Assembly: GCA_030247855.1 (NCBI GenBank)
Contig: JAPDRN010000062.1
Coordinates: forward strand, 1 to 64,000
DNA: 64,000 nucleotides
Origin: Knufia peltigerae
Taxonomy: Eukaryota > Ascomycota > Eurotiomycetes > Chaetothyriales > Trichomeriaceae
Reading direction: 5' to 3'
The notes under the pieces are model-generated. The model did no database searches. It saw nothing but the letters and a program-made list of their open reading frames with translations, and was not told the origin of the DNA. Positions within the stretch are counted from its first letter, which is position 1. Each line of letters opens with the position of its first letter. Both the position numbers and the translations under genes were made by a program. Shown here piece after piece: positions 33,314-43,689 of the stretch.

Positions 33314-34994
33314 CTATACCATGATGGTCTTCTGTGCAGGAGTAAATGCGTACTTGGCCAGCATTGCCATTTTCTCTTCAGGGCTTGTATCATTGTCAGA
33401 GTACACCAACCTGGTTGACTTTGGTTTCTCCTTTTCCTTTTCCTTCTTGGCAGCCTTGTCTTCGCCGGCTTCCTCTTTGGCTGGTGCGGCAGCGGTTGCA
33501 GACGGTGCCTCAGGAGCCGGAGCCGCGGTTGGGGCAGGTATTGTAATTGCAGAAACTGCTGCTGATGACGATACACCATTGGCATCGGCTTGATCTCGAG
33601 CGCCCTTGATCAGGTCGTCTAAAGACTCATCCCCATTGAAGGGTGCAGGAATCTGGGACTGTGGAGGTGGGTGAGGAACTCCGACCGATGGCTGTTGCGG
33701 AGGATACTGTGGAACAACATGAGGAGCTTGTGGAAGAGGTATCTGACCTTGATGCATCTGGTGAAATTGAGAAGCACTGACAGGTGGAGCCCCAAATGCT
33801 GGTCTCTGTGGTAATCCTGGAGCACTAGGTAGACTTACACTGCCTGTACGTACCGGTGCAGGGAAGTTAGGGTTGGTGGCAGGAGAAATAGCTCGCTGTG
33901 GTAGATGGCCTGGAGGTGCTTGAGCAAATCCTGGAGGCGGCGAACCCGCGCCAAAAGGACGCGGGGCTCCAGCTTGCCCTGGGAACGGCTGAACAGGGTA
34001 CTGATACGGTGGTGGCGAAAAGGCCGGCTGGACAGGATATCCAGCGGGCGGTGGTTGAGCATAAGGCTGTGCTGGGTACGATATCGGAGGAACTTGACCA
34101 TAGCCTGGCTGTCCAGGCTGAGGAGACGCAGCTTGACCATAACCTCCCCCATGAGGCGGAGAGCCAGCAGTGGCATACGTAGGTGCTTGGTAAGAAGCAG
34201 TAACAGCTGGTGGTTGGGCGAAAGGAGGAACTTGGTTGTACGAACCGTTTGTGGGAGGCGCTGCATACGACTGCTGATAACTAGGATAGACAGGGGAGCC
34301 GGCCTTCGAGACGCGAATTAGCTTTTGAGTAGAGGAAGATTGGGTGAACAAGAAACCTACAGCAGGGGCTTGGGCTTGACTTGGTTGCTGGACCTGTGCA
34401 GGAGGTGCAGCAGACGGTGTTGAGCCTGCACTGCTTCCACCGTTGTCCTTTTCTGCGGCAAGCTTTGCAGCTTTGTGTTCAGCGAGCCGCTTCTTGATAT
34501 CCGACACCGACTCGACCTTGGGCTTCTTGGGAGCGTTGGGGTTCGAGCCGCCTGGCACACCAGATCCACCGGCACCTTGACGCTCGGCTTGGCTTTGGTG
34601 AAAATTTGTCAAAACTCGCTGCGTGTGCTGCTGGACAATGTCTTCTGGAATTCCCTCCATGCCAAAAATTTCAATATCCAATCCGGCGCGATTAGGGAGG
34701 GCATTGTCGACGGCAGTGAGGTTTTCCTTGTGCACTTGACTCATGTGGACGCTGAGGCCTGGGGTTGAATGTGTATGTCAGTGACAATGAAATAGTTTCG
34801 GCAAGGGCGACATGTTCCAACGACTCACCTCCAGCTGTATTCAGCCGTCGTCCGCATCTCTCGCATTTGAAATGCTTCGCTTTCTGATGGTTGATCAAGA
34901 TCTTCAAATCATCAAAGTCACGCTCACAGTAGTAGCACCATGGCCTCGAGAGGACCTCTTCGACGTCTGGGTGGTGGCGCTTCTTTTTGGTCAT
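33314..34994 (-). CDS. BuGZ/ZNF207-like zinc finger protein
   Basis: Exon 1 (34829-34994) encodes MTKKKRHHPDVEEVL and two closely spaced zinc fingers (WCYYCERDF ... HQKAKH, then FKCERCGRRL); a 70-nt intron splits a Gly codon and exon 2 resumes GLSVHMSQVHKE. The next part, GLDIEIFGMEGIP, is highly conserved in the BuGZ/ZNF207 family. The remainder is low-complexity and rich in Pro, Gln, Gly, Tyr and Ala, ending in a Lys/Glu-rich stretch and YAFTPAQKTIMV. With the ORF read straight the protein has 536 residues. A further 57-nt stop-free intron at 34304-34360 (GTAGGT donor, GCTAAT branch) is plausible and would leave 517. Animal BuGZ binds Bub3 and microtubules and undergoes phase separation; the fungal role is inferred. 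Confidence 0.85.
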
Positions 34995-35831
34995 AATGGA
35001 ATCGCGCAGAGAAAAAGAAGCTTTCCCAAGGACTGAAGGATGGATCGGTGGTCACTCGTGTCTCGAACGTCAGAGGTACGAAGAAATATATAGGTTGAAG
35101 ATAAAGAAGCACAAGGTGTCGCGTACGATGAAGTCGCTTAAGTGAGTCGCAAATGACAGCAATCACAGCTGCAGTGATTGATCAAAGTAATAGGCGGCCG
35201 GGTACAAAAGTGAAGCCAAGTGAAGCCAAGTGAAGCACAGGCAGGAGACTCGGAAAAGGAAAAGCGTGGCTGGGCCGGAATTTACGGTGCCAAGGCCGGA
35301 GTAATAGAAACGCCGAAGCGTCACTTTCTTACTCGCAGCATTTACGACGAGTGGTTTGTATATCAGCCGCACACTTGGTCACAACAATAAAAGCTATGGC
35401 TTTGATGTTTCGTGTCTTGCGTGATGATTCCTTCGATGTCAAAGAGTGGCTTGCTCTCCTCATTCAAGCGTACCCCAACAACTGAACACAGGAGCCCTGT
35501 TCAGTACGTACCTAGCAGACGGACATTTGAAGAGCACTGCAATGGCGAAGGACAAAGAGCATTAGGCATTGGATTTCTGGGTGAAGCTGTTATAGAACGG
35601 TAGCATAGTTCACAGTGGTCATCCGGCATGTATCTGTCTACCTTACAATTCCCCGAGTTTGTCCGTAAATGCACGTAATATTAAGCAATTTGCAACCAAC
35701 AACTCTCAAGGCCTGTTACCCAATACGCACAAACAGGGCAATGTTGCAATCTCGATATTGCATATGCTCGCTGCGCTAAAAACCTATTCTATCATACATT
35801 CCAACAAAAGGAATAGAAGGAAGGTCCAGCC
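34995..35831. other. intergenic between two minus-strand genes
   Basis: Promoter of the zinc finger gene and 3' flank of the HPNQYT gene are not in the same part: the zinc finger promoter lies at the left, and the 3' flank at the right. No gene is supported. A short tandem repeat is at 35208-35236. Confidence 0.5.
35208..35236 (+). repeat. 10-bp tandem repeat, about 2.9 copies
   Basis: The unit AAGTGAAGCC is repeated almost three times, the last copy diverging at its final base. It lies 214 bp upstream of the zinc finger gene start. Confidence 0.8.
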
Positions 35832-37478
35832 TCACTTCGCATTGCGCCTGGACCGCCGTCTAGGTGGCTCCGAGGCACCATTGACCACAATCACCGACTC
35901 GTCGTCCTGCAGCTCATCGTCCTGGTCTTCATCGTTCATCATGGATTTGAGGTCCATGCCCCCTTTTCTCCTCGCCCCCCGGCTACTTCCTCCCGAACCT
36001 TTGACCTCCTCCTCATGCGTCGCCGCAACAGCACCAGCATCTGGCGCCGGTGTTACGGACGGAGTGGTCGGAACACTCTCTGGCTCGACGAGCCGACCGA
36101 CCTTGACGGCGGCCGCTCTCTTTGGTCGAGATGCCTCGTTGGCATCTTTAGACTCATCCGGTGTTCCCTCGGGGTCCTCTTTCTTGTTTCGTGGCCGCTT
36201 GTCTCTGTTCTCGGCTCTCCATTGCTCCCACTTCATCACCATGCTGTAGCTTCGGACAGGGTTCATGCCATTGAGGATTTTGGTCTTGTTTTCGTCGGCC
36301 TTCGCCGGGCCTTGCATGCTCAACCATGAGTGGTCATGTTTGATTGCCTCCAGCAATTCTTCGTCTGTCCATTTGCGTTTTCTCATCTCTTCGGCCGAGA
36401 GACCCTGCCAAGGCACCTTCGAGCCTGTGGCTTTCGGTACACTTTGAACGGGAGTGGTCGAAACGGCAGTCTGTGCAGCTAACTCTTTTGCTTTGGTGTA
36501 TTGGTTGGGATGTTTGGGCCGATCTGGGTTTGGCGGGGCGCTTCCATAACCAGGACGACCTCTAGTGTACTGGTTTGGATGTTTCGGCTTGGATGACTCC
36601 GCTGCTGCTGCACCGTTGAGCTTGCGTCGTTTGCCAGTCGGTGTGTCTTCACGGTCATCAGGGACAGGGGTATTGCCTCTCTTCTTGGTTGGGGTAGTGA
36701 CGCCAGACGGGGCTTCGGATACATCGCGAGTCGCGGGAACCTTTCGGCCATCGAACCTGGTGCGGGTCAGGCGTTTGTTGACAGCTTTGTTTGGAGTGTC
36801 TCTCGAGGCGTTACTGTCAGGTGATACAGGTCGTTTGATTTCACCATTCTCATCCACATTGCGCTTAACATATGTGATGGAATACTCATCGTGATGGACC
36901 TGTTGTTTGGGGTAGAGCGCTTTGCCCTTCTTCATGACCGGGGCCCAGCCGTCGATGTTCTTCGGGTTGACCGCTTTGGCAACCATGGCTTTGTACTCTC
37001 GATCCTTGGGGACGAAGCCACCTTGCTCAAACGGTTCTTGGAAAAGTCGTACGTCATGCTTCTCACGTTCAGAAATGTCATCTGCCGCTCGCAGACCAGG
37101 AATTCCGGCCACAAGCAATGCCGGCTTGTTGGCCTCGTATTTGTAACCGTAAAGGGCAGCTTCTTTGCGTTCTTCGAAGACGTCATTTCGAGGAAGCGAC
37201 TGGGGGTCCTTCATGGTCTCTTTGCCTTTGATGCGATTGATCTGACGCTCCAGGTCGAGGTATTCATCCTGGGCCAGTTTCATGGCAATCTGGTTGTTGA
37301 CACTCGCAGCATAGAGCTGTTTGCGTTTGAAGTTGGAGATGTTCATGATGAAGGTCTGTGGGTCGTTCAAAGGTTGGAAGCCATCCTCATTCAACTCTTC
37401 GGAAGCATAGAGCACTGGCCGGGGGGTTGATGCTCCAAAAGCCGACACCCACTGAGAATCAATCTCGGTGGTGGACAT
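35832..37478 (-). CDS. orphan nuclear-type protein with HPNQYT repeats
   Basis: One uninterrupted frame of 548 residues from ATG (MSTTEIDSQWV). I do not recognise the family. The N-terminal 200 residues look folded and conserved, with LYASEELNEDGF, FIMNISNFKRKQLYAASV and a helical DEYLDLERQINRIKGKE. A central basic region has several nuclear-localisation-like patches (TGKRRKLNG; PTKKRG) and two copies of KHPNQYT (about residues 300-345). A third block, LSAEEMRKRKWTDEELLEAIKHDH (read as LSAEEMRKRKW then TDEELLEAIKHDH), resembles a SANT/Myb-like helix set. The tail is acidic (DEDQDDELQDDE) and then very basic (PRRRSRRNAK). The make-up suggests a chromatin or RNA-associated nuclear protein; this is inference. 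Confidence 0.75.
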   Translation of the reverse strand: MSTTEIDSQWVSAFGASTPRPVLYASEELNEDGFQPLNDPQTFIMNISNFKRKQLYAASVNNQIAMKLAQDEYLDLERQINRIKGKETMKDPQSLPRNDVFEERKEAALYGYKYEANKPALLVAGIPGLRAADDISEREKHDVRLFQEPFEQGGFVPKDREYKAMVAKAVNPKNIDGWAPVMKKGKALYPKQQVHHDEYSITYVKRNVDENGEIKRPVSPDSNASRDTPNKAVNKRLTRTRFDGRKVPATRDVSEAPSGVTTPTKKRGNTPVPDDREDTPTGKRRKLNGAAAAESSKPKHPNQYTRGRPGYGSAPPNPDRPKHPNQYTKAKELAAQTAVSTTPVQSVPKATGSKVPWQGLSAEEMRKRKWTDEELLEAIKHDHSWLSMQGPAKADENKTKILNGMNPVRSYSMVMKWEQWRAENRDKRPRNKKEDPEGTPDESKDANEASRPKRAAAVKVGRLVEPESVPTTPSVTPAPDAGAVAATHEEEVKGSGGSSRGARRKGGMDLKSMMNDEDQDDELQDDESVIVVNGASEPPRRRSRRNAK

Positions 37479-38413
37479 TTTGGGGAATGATTAATCAGAT
37501 GATGTTGCGACAAAAAAGGCCGTCTAGTCCATGTGATGAATGCTGAGATGATGCCAAGACAGCAGATCGTCTAGTCCATGTGACGGATACTGAATGAAGT
37601 GGTAGATGGGTCGAGCAAGAAAAGTGGTAGTGGACGGATGGTTGTAAGAACAAGTAAGTGATAGGCGGAAGAGTAGGGATATCAGCTGGGGGGAAATAGC
37701 GGAAGATTTGTCTTTTTGAAGCACAATAGCCACCCGGATGAATCAAAGGTTTGCTAATCAAAACCAGCGAACAATAACCGGAGGGGAAAAATATGGATTG
37801 TTCAAAGCAAAAGAGGTAGCGGTACAATGCTTCAAAAAACGGGATTTTGGGGAAGGTCTCGATGCTTGTAAAGAAGGACGAACGAGTTAACAGTAAACTA
37901 TTCGCCCCGAACCAATTAGGGAGGGTGGCGCAGACGCTAATGACAAAAGGGGATTAGGCTCCTATTGTGCTGTTAAAACGCCTCCCAATAGGTTTTTTTC
38001 TATTGCCAGAGGCAGCGACAACAAATAGAGCACTATAAGGGGGAGGCAGCAGATGCAGTGAGGCAGTGAAACAGAGGTTTCTCTCTCATCAATTCACCGC
38101 CCGATATCGTTTGTTGTTTCCAAAAGCCGTCGTTCTGCGCAAACCAGATCAAGCAAATAGGTACACTTGACAGAGTATGCTACAGAGTACTCCGTGTTAA
38201 CCCCTCGGTCTATGCAATTCGACAAAAAGGTGGATTAAATCTTGATCAGAAGGAAGTTGTATTCATACAGTCATCGTGTTGCTCGATATTCCTCCGGCCT
38301 TTAGGATGTGGTTACTGCACACCCGTGTTCCAGGCTGGTATACACGCAATCAGAAGTAGAGAGCAATGCAGTATGGCTATTGCAGATCTATGTCTTATGC
38401 TATCAATCGCTCA
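37479..38413. other. promoter region of the HPNQYT gene
   Basis: About 0.9 kb upstream of the HPNQYT gene and downstream of the UCH gene. AT-richer; includes a 16-bp direct repeat (37521 and 37568) and a near-match to the dispersed motif at 38188. No coding frame supported. Confidence 0.5.
37521..37583 (+). repeat. 16-bp direct repeat, two copies 47 bp apart
   Basis: CGTCTAGTCCATGTGA occurs at 37521-37536 and again at 37568-37583; similarity continues for about ten bases after each. It lies just 40-105 bp upstream of the start of the HPNQYT gene, so in its leader or core promoter. Confidence 0.8.
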
Positions 38414-39551
38414 TCATGCATGTCTCTCTTGTAAATTTTTCCGCGTGGTTTTCATGGCGTCCGAGATCCAAGTGTCATATGAACCGTCTTTGGCTTTCAT
38501 CTCGACCACACCCTTGAGCACTTCGCCCGTGAAGCCGACAAAATTGTGTCGCCGTAGGGCATTCTCCCAGTCCCACTGTGCTCGTTTCCGTCTTTCACGG
38601 GCCAAACCTTCCGAGTCCTGGAACTCTTGCGCCTTGATTCGTTGATCCTGACAGACGGCCATCAGGTTAAACCGGACCTCTCCCGGTGGATATCTGGAGA
38701 TGCGCCTCTGGAGCACCGGGATGATCATCTCTGGAAAGGCATCACGGGGACAGTCTCCGTGCGAAATCGGATACGGCTGCAGTCCATCCAGCTCGTACAG
38801 TTTGCCATGGTAACACGTGTACGCGATGAAGTGAAAGACGTCTTCCGCTCTGGCATTGGGGTCCCGTTGCACCTCGTCTGCAAACGGACTGGATCTCGCA
38901 AAACTGTTGTGTGTTTCCCGGATCAGATCCGAGTTGGAAAGCGATTCGCCTCGTAAGCCGGGGTCAAAGCCCGTTGTGAAGTCCTTGAACTCTTGCAGCG
39001 CCGGCCCAATGTCAATCTGCGCCTCCGGGCTTGAGTCTGCTGCGGCCGAGGATGATGGGTTTGGAGTTGTGGAGGTGTCGTTGTTCAGGATCACCGATAG
39101 GATGGCCTGGGTTCCGCAGGCATTCTGGATGGTTTGGGCCGCGAAGAATAGGCCCTCGTCTTCAACCGCCGCCGGATCGTACGAGCCATCTTGCGGTGCG
39201 TTCTTGCTCTCGGACGATGAGCCTATCCATTTGAAGAGGAACACGACGCCGTAAACGGGACTGCCCATAGGACGAAAAAGTCAGCAAAACAACGAGTACG
39301 GCCCAAGGGATTTTCCGTAGTACGACCTTCACGTTACCTCAGTGCACGAATTGCTTCCGGCTCCAGTGTTATCAGCTCCTCGAACTGGACTCCCTTCACC
39401 CCCAGTTGTTCGATCAAAGAGGTAAAGACTCCCTTTGGGGTGGGGGTGTCAGCACCGAGATGGGCATGTTTTTTGTAGGGCTGGGTTTGTTCTAACTCAC
39501 CTCATCCGACTCGATCGTGCTCCAACCACCGCTAGAATTGTCATCCGCCAT
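38414..39551 (-). CDS. ubiquitin C-terminal hydrolase, UCH37/UCHL5 type
   Basis: Three exons on the minus strand: 39501-39551 (MADDNSSGG...IESDE), 39338-39432 (GVFTSLIEQLGVKG...) and 38414-39260 (PVYGVVFLFKW...). The product is 330 residues, against 329 in human UCHL5. The catalytic Cys is in QNACGTQAI, preceded six residues before by the oxyanion Gln (AAQTIQNAC); the His is in DVFHFIAY and the Asp in YELDGLQ. A Ser/Ala-rich insert of about 20 residues follows the Cys segment. The C-terminal ULD-like helices (RKRAQWDWENALRRHNFVGF) are present; these let UCH37 bind Rpn13 on the proteasome. It trims ubiquitin from substrates in the nucleus and cytosol. Confidence 0.93.
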
Positions 39552-41811
39552 TGATTACCGTTTGAGAAGGGTAGGTACAGCAGGTGCTAAGATTCCGAGG
39601 ATCGACGAGAGGGAGGAGGGGAGGTGAAGGGTTGGAAGGCCCGGTGAGACTGCGGTGATGGTGTTGAGTGTTGGTTGTTGTCGGTTGTTGTCAGGGTTGA
39701 TCTAGAATTGGTACTTTGGGCGGATGATGATCAACACAAGTATCGTGCTCCGTAGTGTTTCTAGTTTTGGAATTGGTGATGGGGTGTATGTGTACAGATT
39801 TGGCCATTGGCCTCTTGAATTGTTTGGGTGTTTGTGATATTCCTATTAGTTCCCCGGGTATGACGAGGCGTACTCCGTACCAACAAGAGACGGTACACGG
39901 AATTTTGCTTGTATTGTACGGAAAACCGTCCGAGCTTCTTACTGTACAATTTTCTCCACTACGAATCGAACAGTGAGCCAGGAACCACACAATACTGTAC
40001 GATTCACCATCCTTGAACCCAGTGAGCCCTACAAAGAGCGTGCAGCTTAGTGAGCATGGTGACTACGGACTTTTCAATGGCCCAGTATTGAGCCCGCCGA
40101 CCTCAGCCGCAGTCTTAGGTACATGTACCTAACCTGAGGTACCTGCTGAGCCCTTGCATGAGCCTTGGGTACGCACCTAACACCGGCTTTACCAAATGGG
40201 AATCTTCCATGACCGCCCTACTCCGTACCTATCCGAATTTTGGACCCTGGAATTTGGAAAATCGCGATGTTCGCTCCTCAAGTAATTCAGGATACAAGGG
40301 CGACGGGCAGTACCTGGAGTTGCGGCAGACGATGTATTCATGGCCCTTTTGAATAACATCGTCCATGTCCTAGCTACCGCTCCCGCCTTTCCATCTTTCA
40401 GATCCCATGCCATCTCCCTTGGGTCCTTCAATCACGGAATCACCAAGCACACCATCTCTTCTTGCTGGGTATGTCAGCAGGATGACGTCGCCGTCAAGCA
40501 AATCAAGTGTCAATCGGCCGGTGCGGCTGGAGGTGGCTATGCTCTGGAATCTACGAAGTACTCGTGACAAGTACCTTACAGAGTAAGCATGTCCCCTGTC
40601 GTGGTCACCCTCCGCAATATCTCAAACAAAACTGTTCCGGATCCCCCAACTGGGTCAGCTAGCTGGATACCACCCTTATTCTCACTCACGAGCGCCCCAT
40701 GTGACAGACAAGGCTATCATATGCGATCGATGTGACTCTATTGTTTTTTGGTACCTGTCTCGAAAAAATTCCCAAGTTCATGTGGACCTAAACATTCGCC
40801 TTACGCTGGTGCGCTCCATCGCAACACGAAATTCTCAAGCCACGTGGTTTCAAGTTGCTGGGATTTACGTGTGAACTTAGCTTCCAACCAAGGGGGAAAG
40901 ACAACGGGATCTGCTGGAAGCAACGAAGTGCCATCCGTAATCAGGGTTACCTCAAGCTCATCTGACCCGGAAAATGGCTCGAGCCAGAGTTGAAACCGCA
41001 TCGGCCAAGTGTCCTCAGGCCTTCCAGTAAGGATGACCGTGACACATGATCCCTGATCAAATACCATCATATGCAAGCCGAGTCGTTTAAGGATACCAAA
41101 GAACGGCATTCTATCGAGTCTCGGTAGCTCAGCCCGAGCATTTCGCATTGATTTCCCGAAGATCCCGAACGTACCGTTGCTCGGGGAGTGAAACGAGGTC
41201 GAAAGTTCACCGTAGGGTTAACATAAGCCAGAAGTCCCGATCGCTTTGCAATGCTCCGGCATGAGCGGGATGACAGCAATTGTTTTCACGGGTATGTTTC
41301 TGAGGAACAAAGGTGCCATCTCGAACGAAAGAATCTCTGTTGATCGTGATACGTAAGGCTGACACCCGAAAACAGTATTTCCGCCCTGCCGTGAGTCTCC
41401 ACAAGTCAACATCACATCATGAACAATTTTGTTCCCCAAAAGATCGAAAGAGACATGAAAAGTACCGTGAAGATCAGTGGTGGCCCAAAGAAGAACGTCA
41501 GACAAACCATCATAGCACATTCAAAACTCCCTTCCTCAAGACATCATGAGAATACTTTTAACCTTTCAGCTCGGAAAAGACCTCTGCCCAAATCGAATAT
41601 AACACGGTTCCTATGGTTCCCATTCGTTGATTACCCTACCCAGCGCCTCGCTGATAGCAGCAAATTAGTATCCAAGTTGCCATTTCTCACGTCATCAGGG
41701 GCAACCCTCCATCACTTTTGCCTTTCTTTTCCTTTCTCCTGTGCTCGTGGAAAGATGGGAGGCATCGTCGGTGGTGGAGTCCTGTGGGTGAATACTCAGC
41801 CGCGATGTTCG
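39552..41811. other. 2.3 kb intergenic with unassigned coding-like fragments
   Basis: No intact gene. Exact TACTCCGTA motifs at 39871 and 40219, and a near-match at 39746. On the minus strand, 41218-41520 (LWATTDLHGTFHVSFDLLG) and 40801-41148 (with VTVILTGRPEDTW) have the composition of real protein, and could be exons or remains of one gene; the VILTGR piece recalls HAD-type phosphatase domains of a fungal family, but I cannot confirm this. Confidence 0.4.
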
Positions 41812-43689
41812 TCAAGTCCAAAGTTGTGAAGGAGCGACGAACCGAGTATTCATGTTCATGCTGCCGTATTGACCGTACGGTACCTGGGCCTGCCCAAAAT
41901 AGTCCATTCTTGACCCTGGCAGTTCGTGGCTGCTTCGTGGGTACTGGGGAGAGGTCCCGTACACTATGCTCATGGCGTGGGGACTGCTGGAGCCCAACGG
42001 CCGCTCACCCATCGAGTGTGCGCGTCCTAAAACTGGCGCGGATGAATCCCGCCTTGTCTCCCCTGGACCCAGCGCCGCTTGGAAGAAGGAAGATGCTGGA
42101 GGCGATATGATTCCAGGGACAGGGCGAGGCGATTGCGTAAATGCCGTTGATACGTCCGAAGTTGCCGACGACAGCGACATGCTTGGGGCGGCATAAGGGC
42201 TTCCTGAAGGCGAATATCGGTATGGTTCCATGCCCTGACTACCCTGACTGTTGTGACGCTGCTGTTGTCGATAAGAGGCCAAGACCTGCATGGGAGCCTC
42301 GACTAAAGAAAGTGCCATATGTATCCCTGTATCTTGTGGGTGTTGTTTTCGTCTCTTCTCGAGCATCCCACGTATATTGTCAAGCGGATGGACGGACATG
42401 CTTCCTAGATAGGCCCCACCAAGATCAGGGAAGACCGACTCGACTGCAAGTGCGCTGGCGTAGACGTGCGCCAGCAAAACCAACGGCGCCAAGTCAGACT
42501 CTCCTCGGCGCAGAATGCGTGGAGGCAGCCAAAAGATCCAGTCTCTGAGTAACTGCAACTTGGCAAAGGCTTCCTCAGCGTTCCGGGGTTGCATGTCCTG
42601 CTGCAACTGTTGCAGATACTCGATCAGACGGGTCGCATGTTCGACAAGTTCTTGCGCGTTGGACATTCGGAGCTGCAGATTCTTCAGGGCTGTCATGATG
42701 TGGTCGAGTCGACGGAGATCATCGGGAGAGGCAGCGAGCTGGCCATGTGGCATAGACGGCGTGGAAGGAGCACCTATTCGTGCCATTGTATGTTGGTCTT
42801 GTAGGTATCTTGCAAATTCAGACTCGTGAATCCATGGCCTCATCGCACTCATTACCTATGACTTGTCAACAAAGATCAAACATCCTGTCGAGGACGCGGC
42901 GTACCGTTGCTGTGCCTGACTGTAGATTGGTCCACGCGCGCCTGGCAGTGGTTAGTCTCATGGTTCTTCCGAAGATATCGACAGGGTTCATACCATTCTG
43001 TCGCTTGCCACGACAATAGAATGGACGCTGCAAGAATGGCTTCGGAGTTTTCCCGTGAGAAGTCCCCAATGGCCTCGTGCAAGCCCTTGAGTGCTATTCC
43101 ACGGTGCTGGTATGCCAGGTTATATGTATCGTTGTTCTTCGTTTGCCACGCCAGATCTGATGCTGACAGAGCAAGCAGCGCACTCATTGCGAACTCGTGC
43201 TGCATGGCCGTGGAAATCAATCTATCCTTGATGTAAGTATCGAAGGAGAATCGACATCTGCATGACATGCACAACTCACGAGTGTATCTTGGGGCCCCAT
43301 ACTGTGCAGTTACTGTAACCTCTGAGGTGCATTTTTGTTGACTCGATTACAATATGATGGATCAGACGTAGATCTAAGGTCGTGAACCGAGTCCAGTACT
43401 TTTGATCTTGCATACGAAGTTCCCGCAAGGGTGGCTCGCCAGAGATGCGCCAATCGTCCATTTGTTTCTGGATTTCGGCGTCCATGAGAAGATCAGGAGG
43501 GTTCGAGCCCTTTGGAGGATCTTCTCCTGCAGCGGTGAGATCCATGTAGTCACAGCGACAGTTGTGTTTCGTACAGTTTCGACATTGTGGGAACTGCTCA
43601 TCGCAACGAATATGTCGTCGCTTGCATGTCCGACAGCCCTTGCGTGATTTTGTGTGGCTCTTCCGCGGTGGTCCTCCTGCTCCAGCCAT
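41812..43689 (-). CDS. Zn(II)2Cys6 transcription factor, Upc2-like
   Basis: Four exons: 43280-43689, 42994-43221, 42905-42941 (only 37 nt) and 41812-42855, totalling 572 residues; every join keeps frame. The binuclear zinc cluster is at about residues 16-46 (GCRTCKRRHIRCDE ... CRNCTKHNCRC) and sits near the very N-terminus, as in Upc2/Ecm22-type regulators. The following domain has FAMSALLALSASDLAWQT, AYQHRGIALKGLHEAIG, AASILLSWQATEW and, across two introns, RAWTNLQSGTATVMSAMRPW, the typical core of this group. A Tyr/Ser/Pro/Gln-rich tail follows. An ATG 17 codons upstream (43740) is the alternative start. Upc2-like proteins control sterol uptake or hyphal metabolism genes; the target here is unknown. 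Confidence 0.85.
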
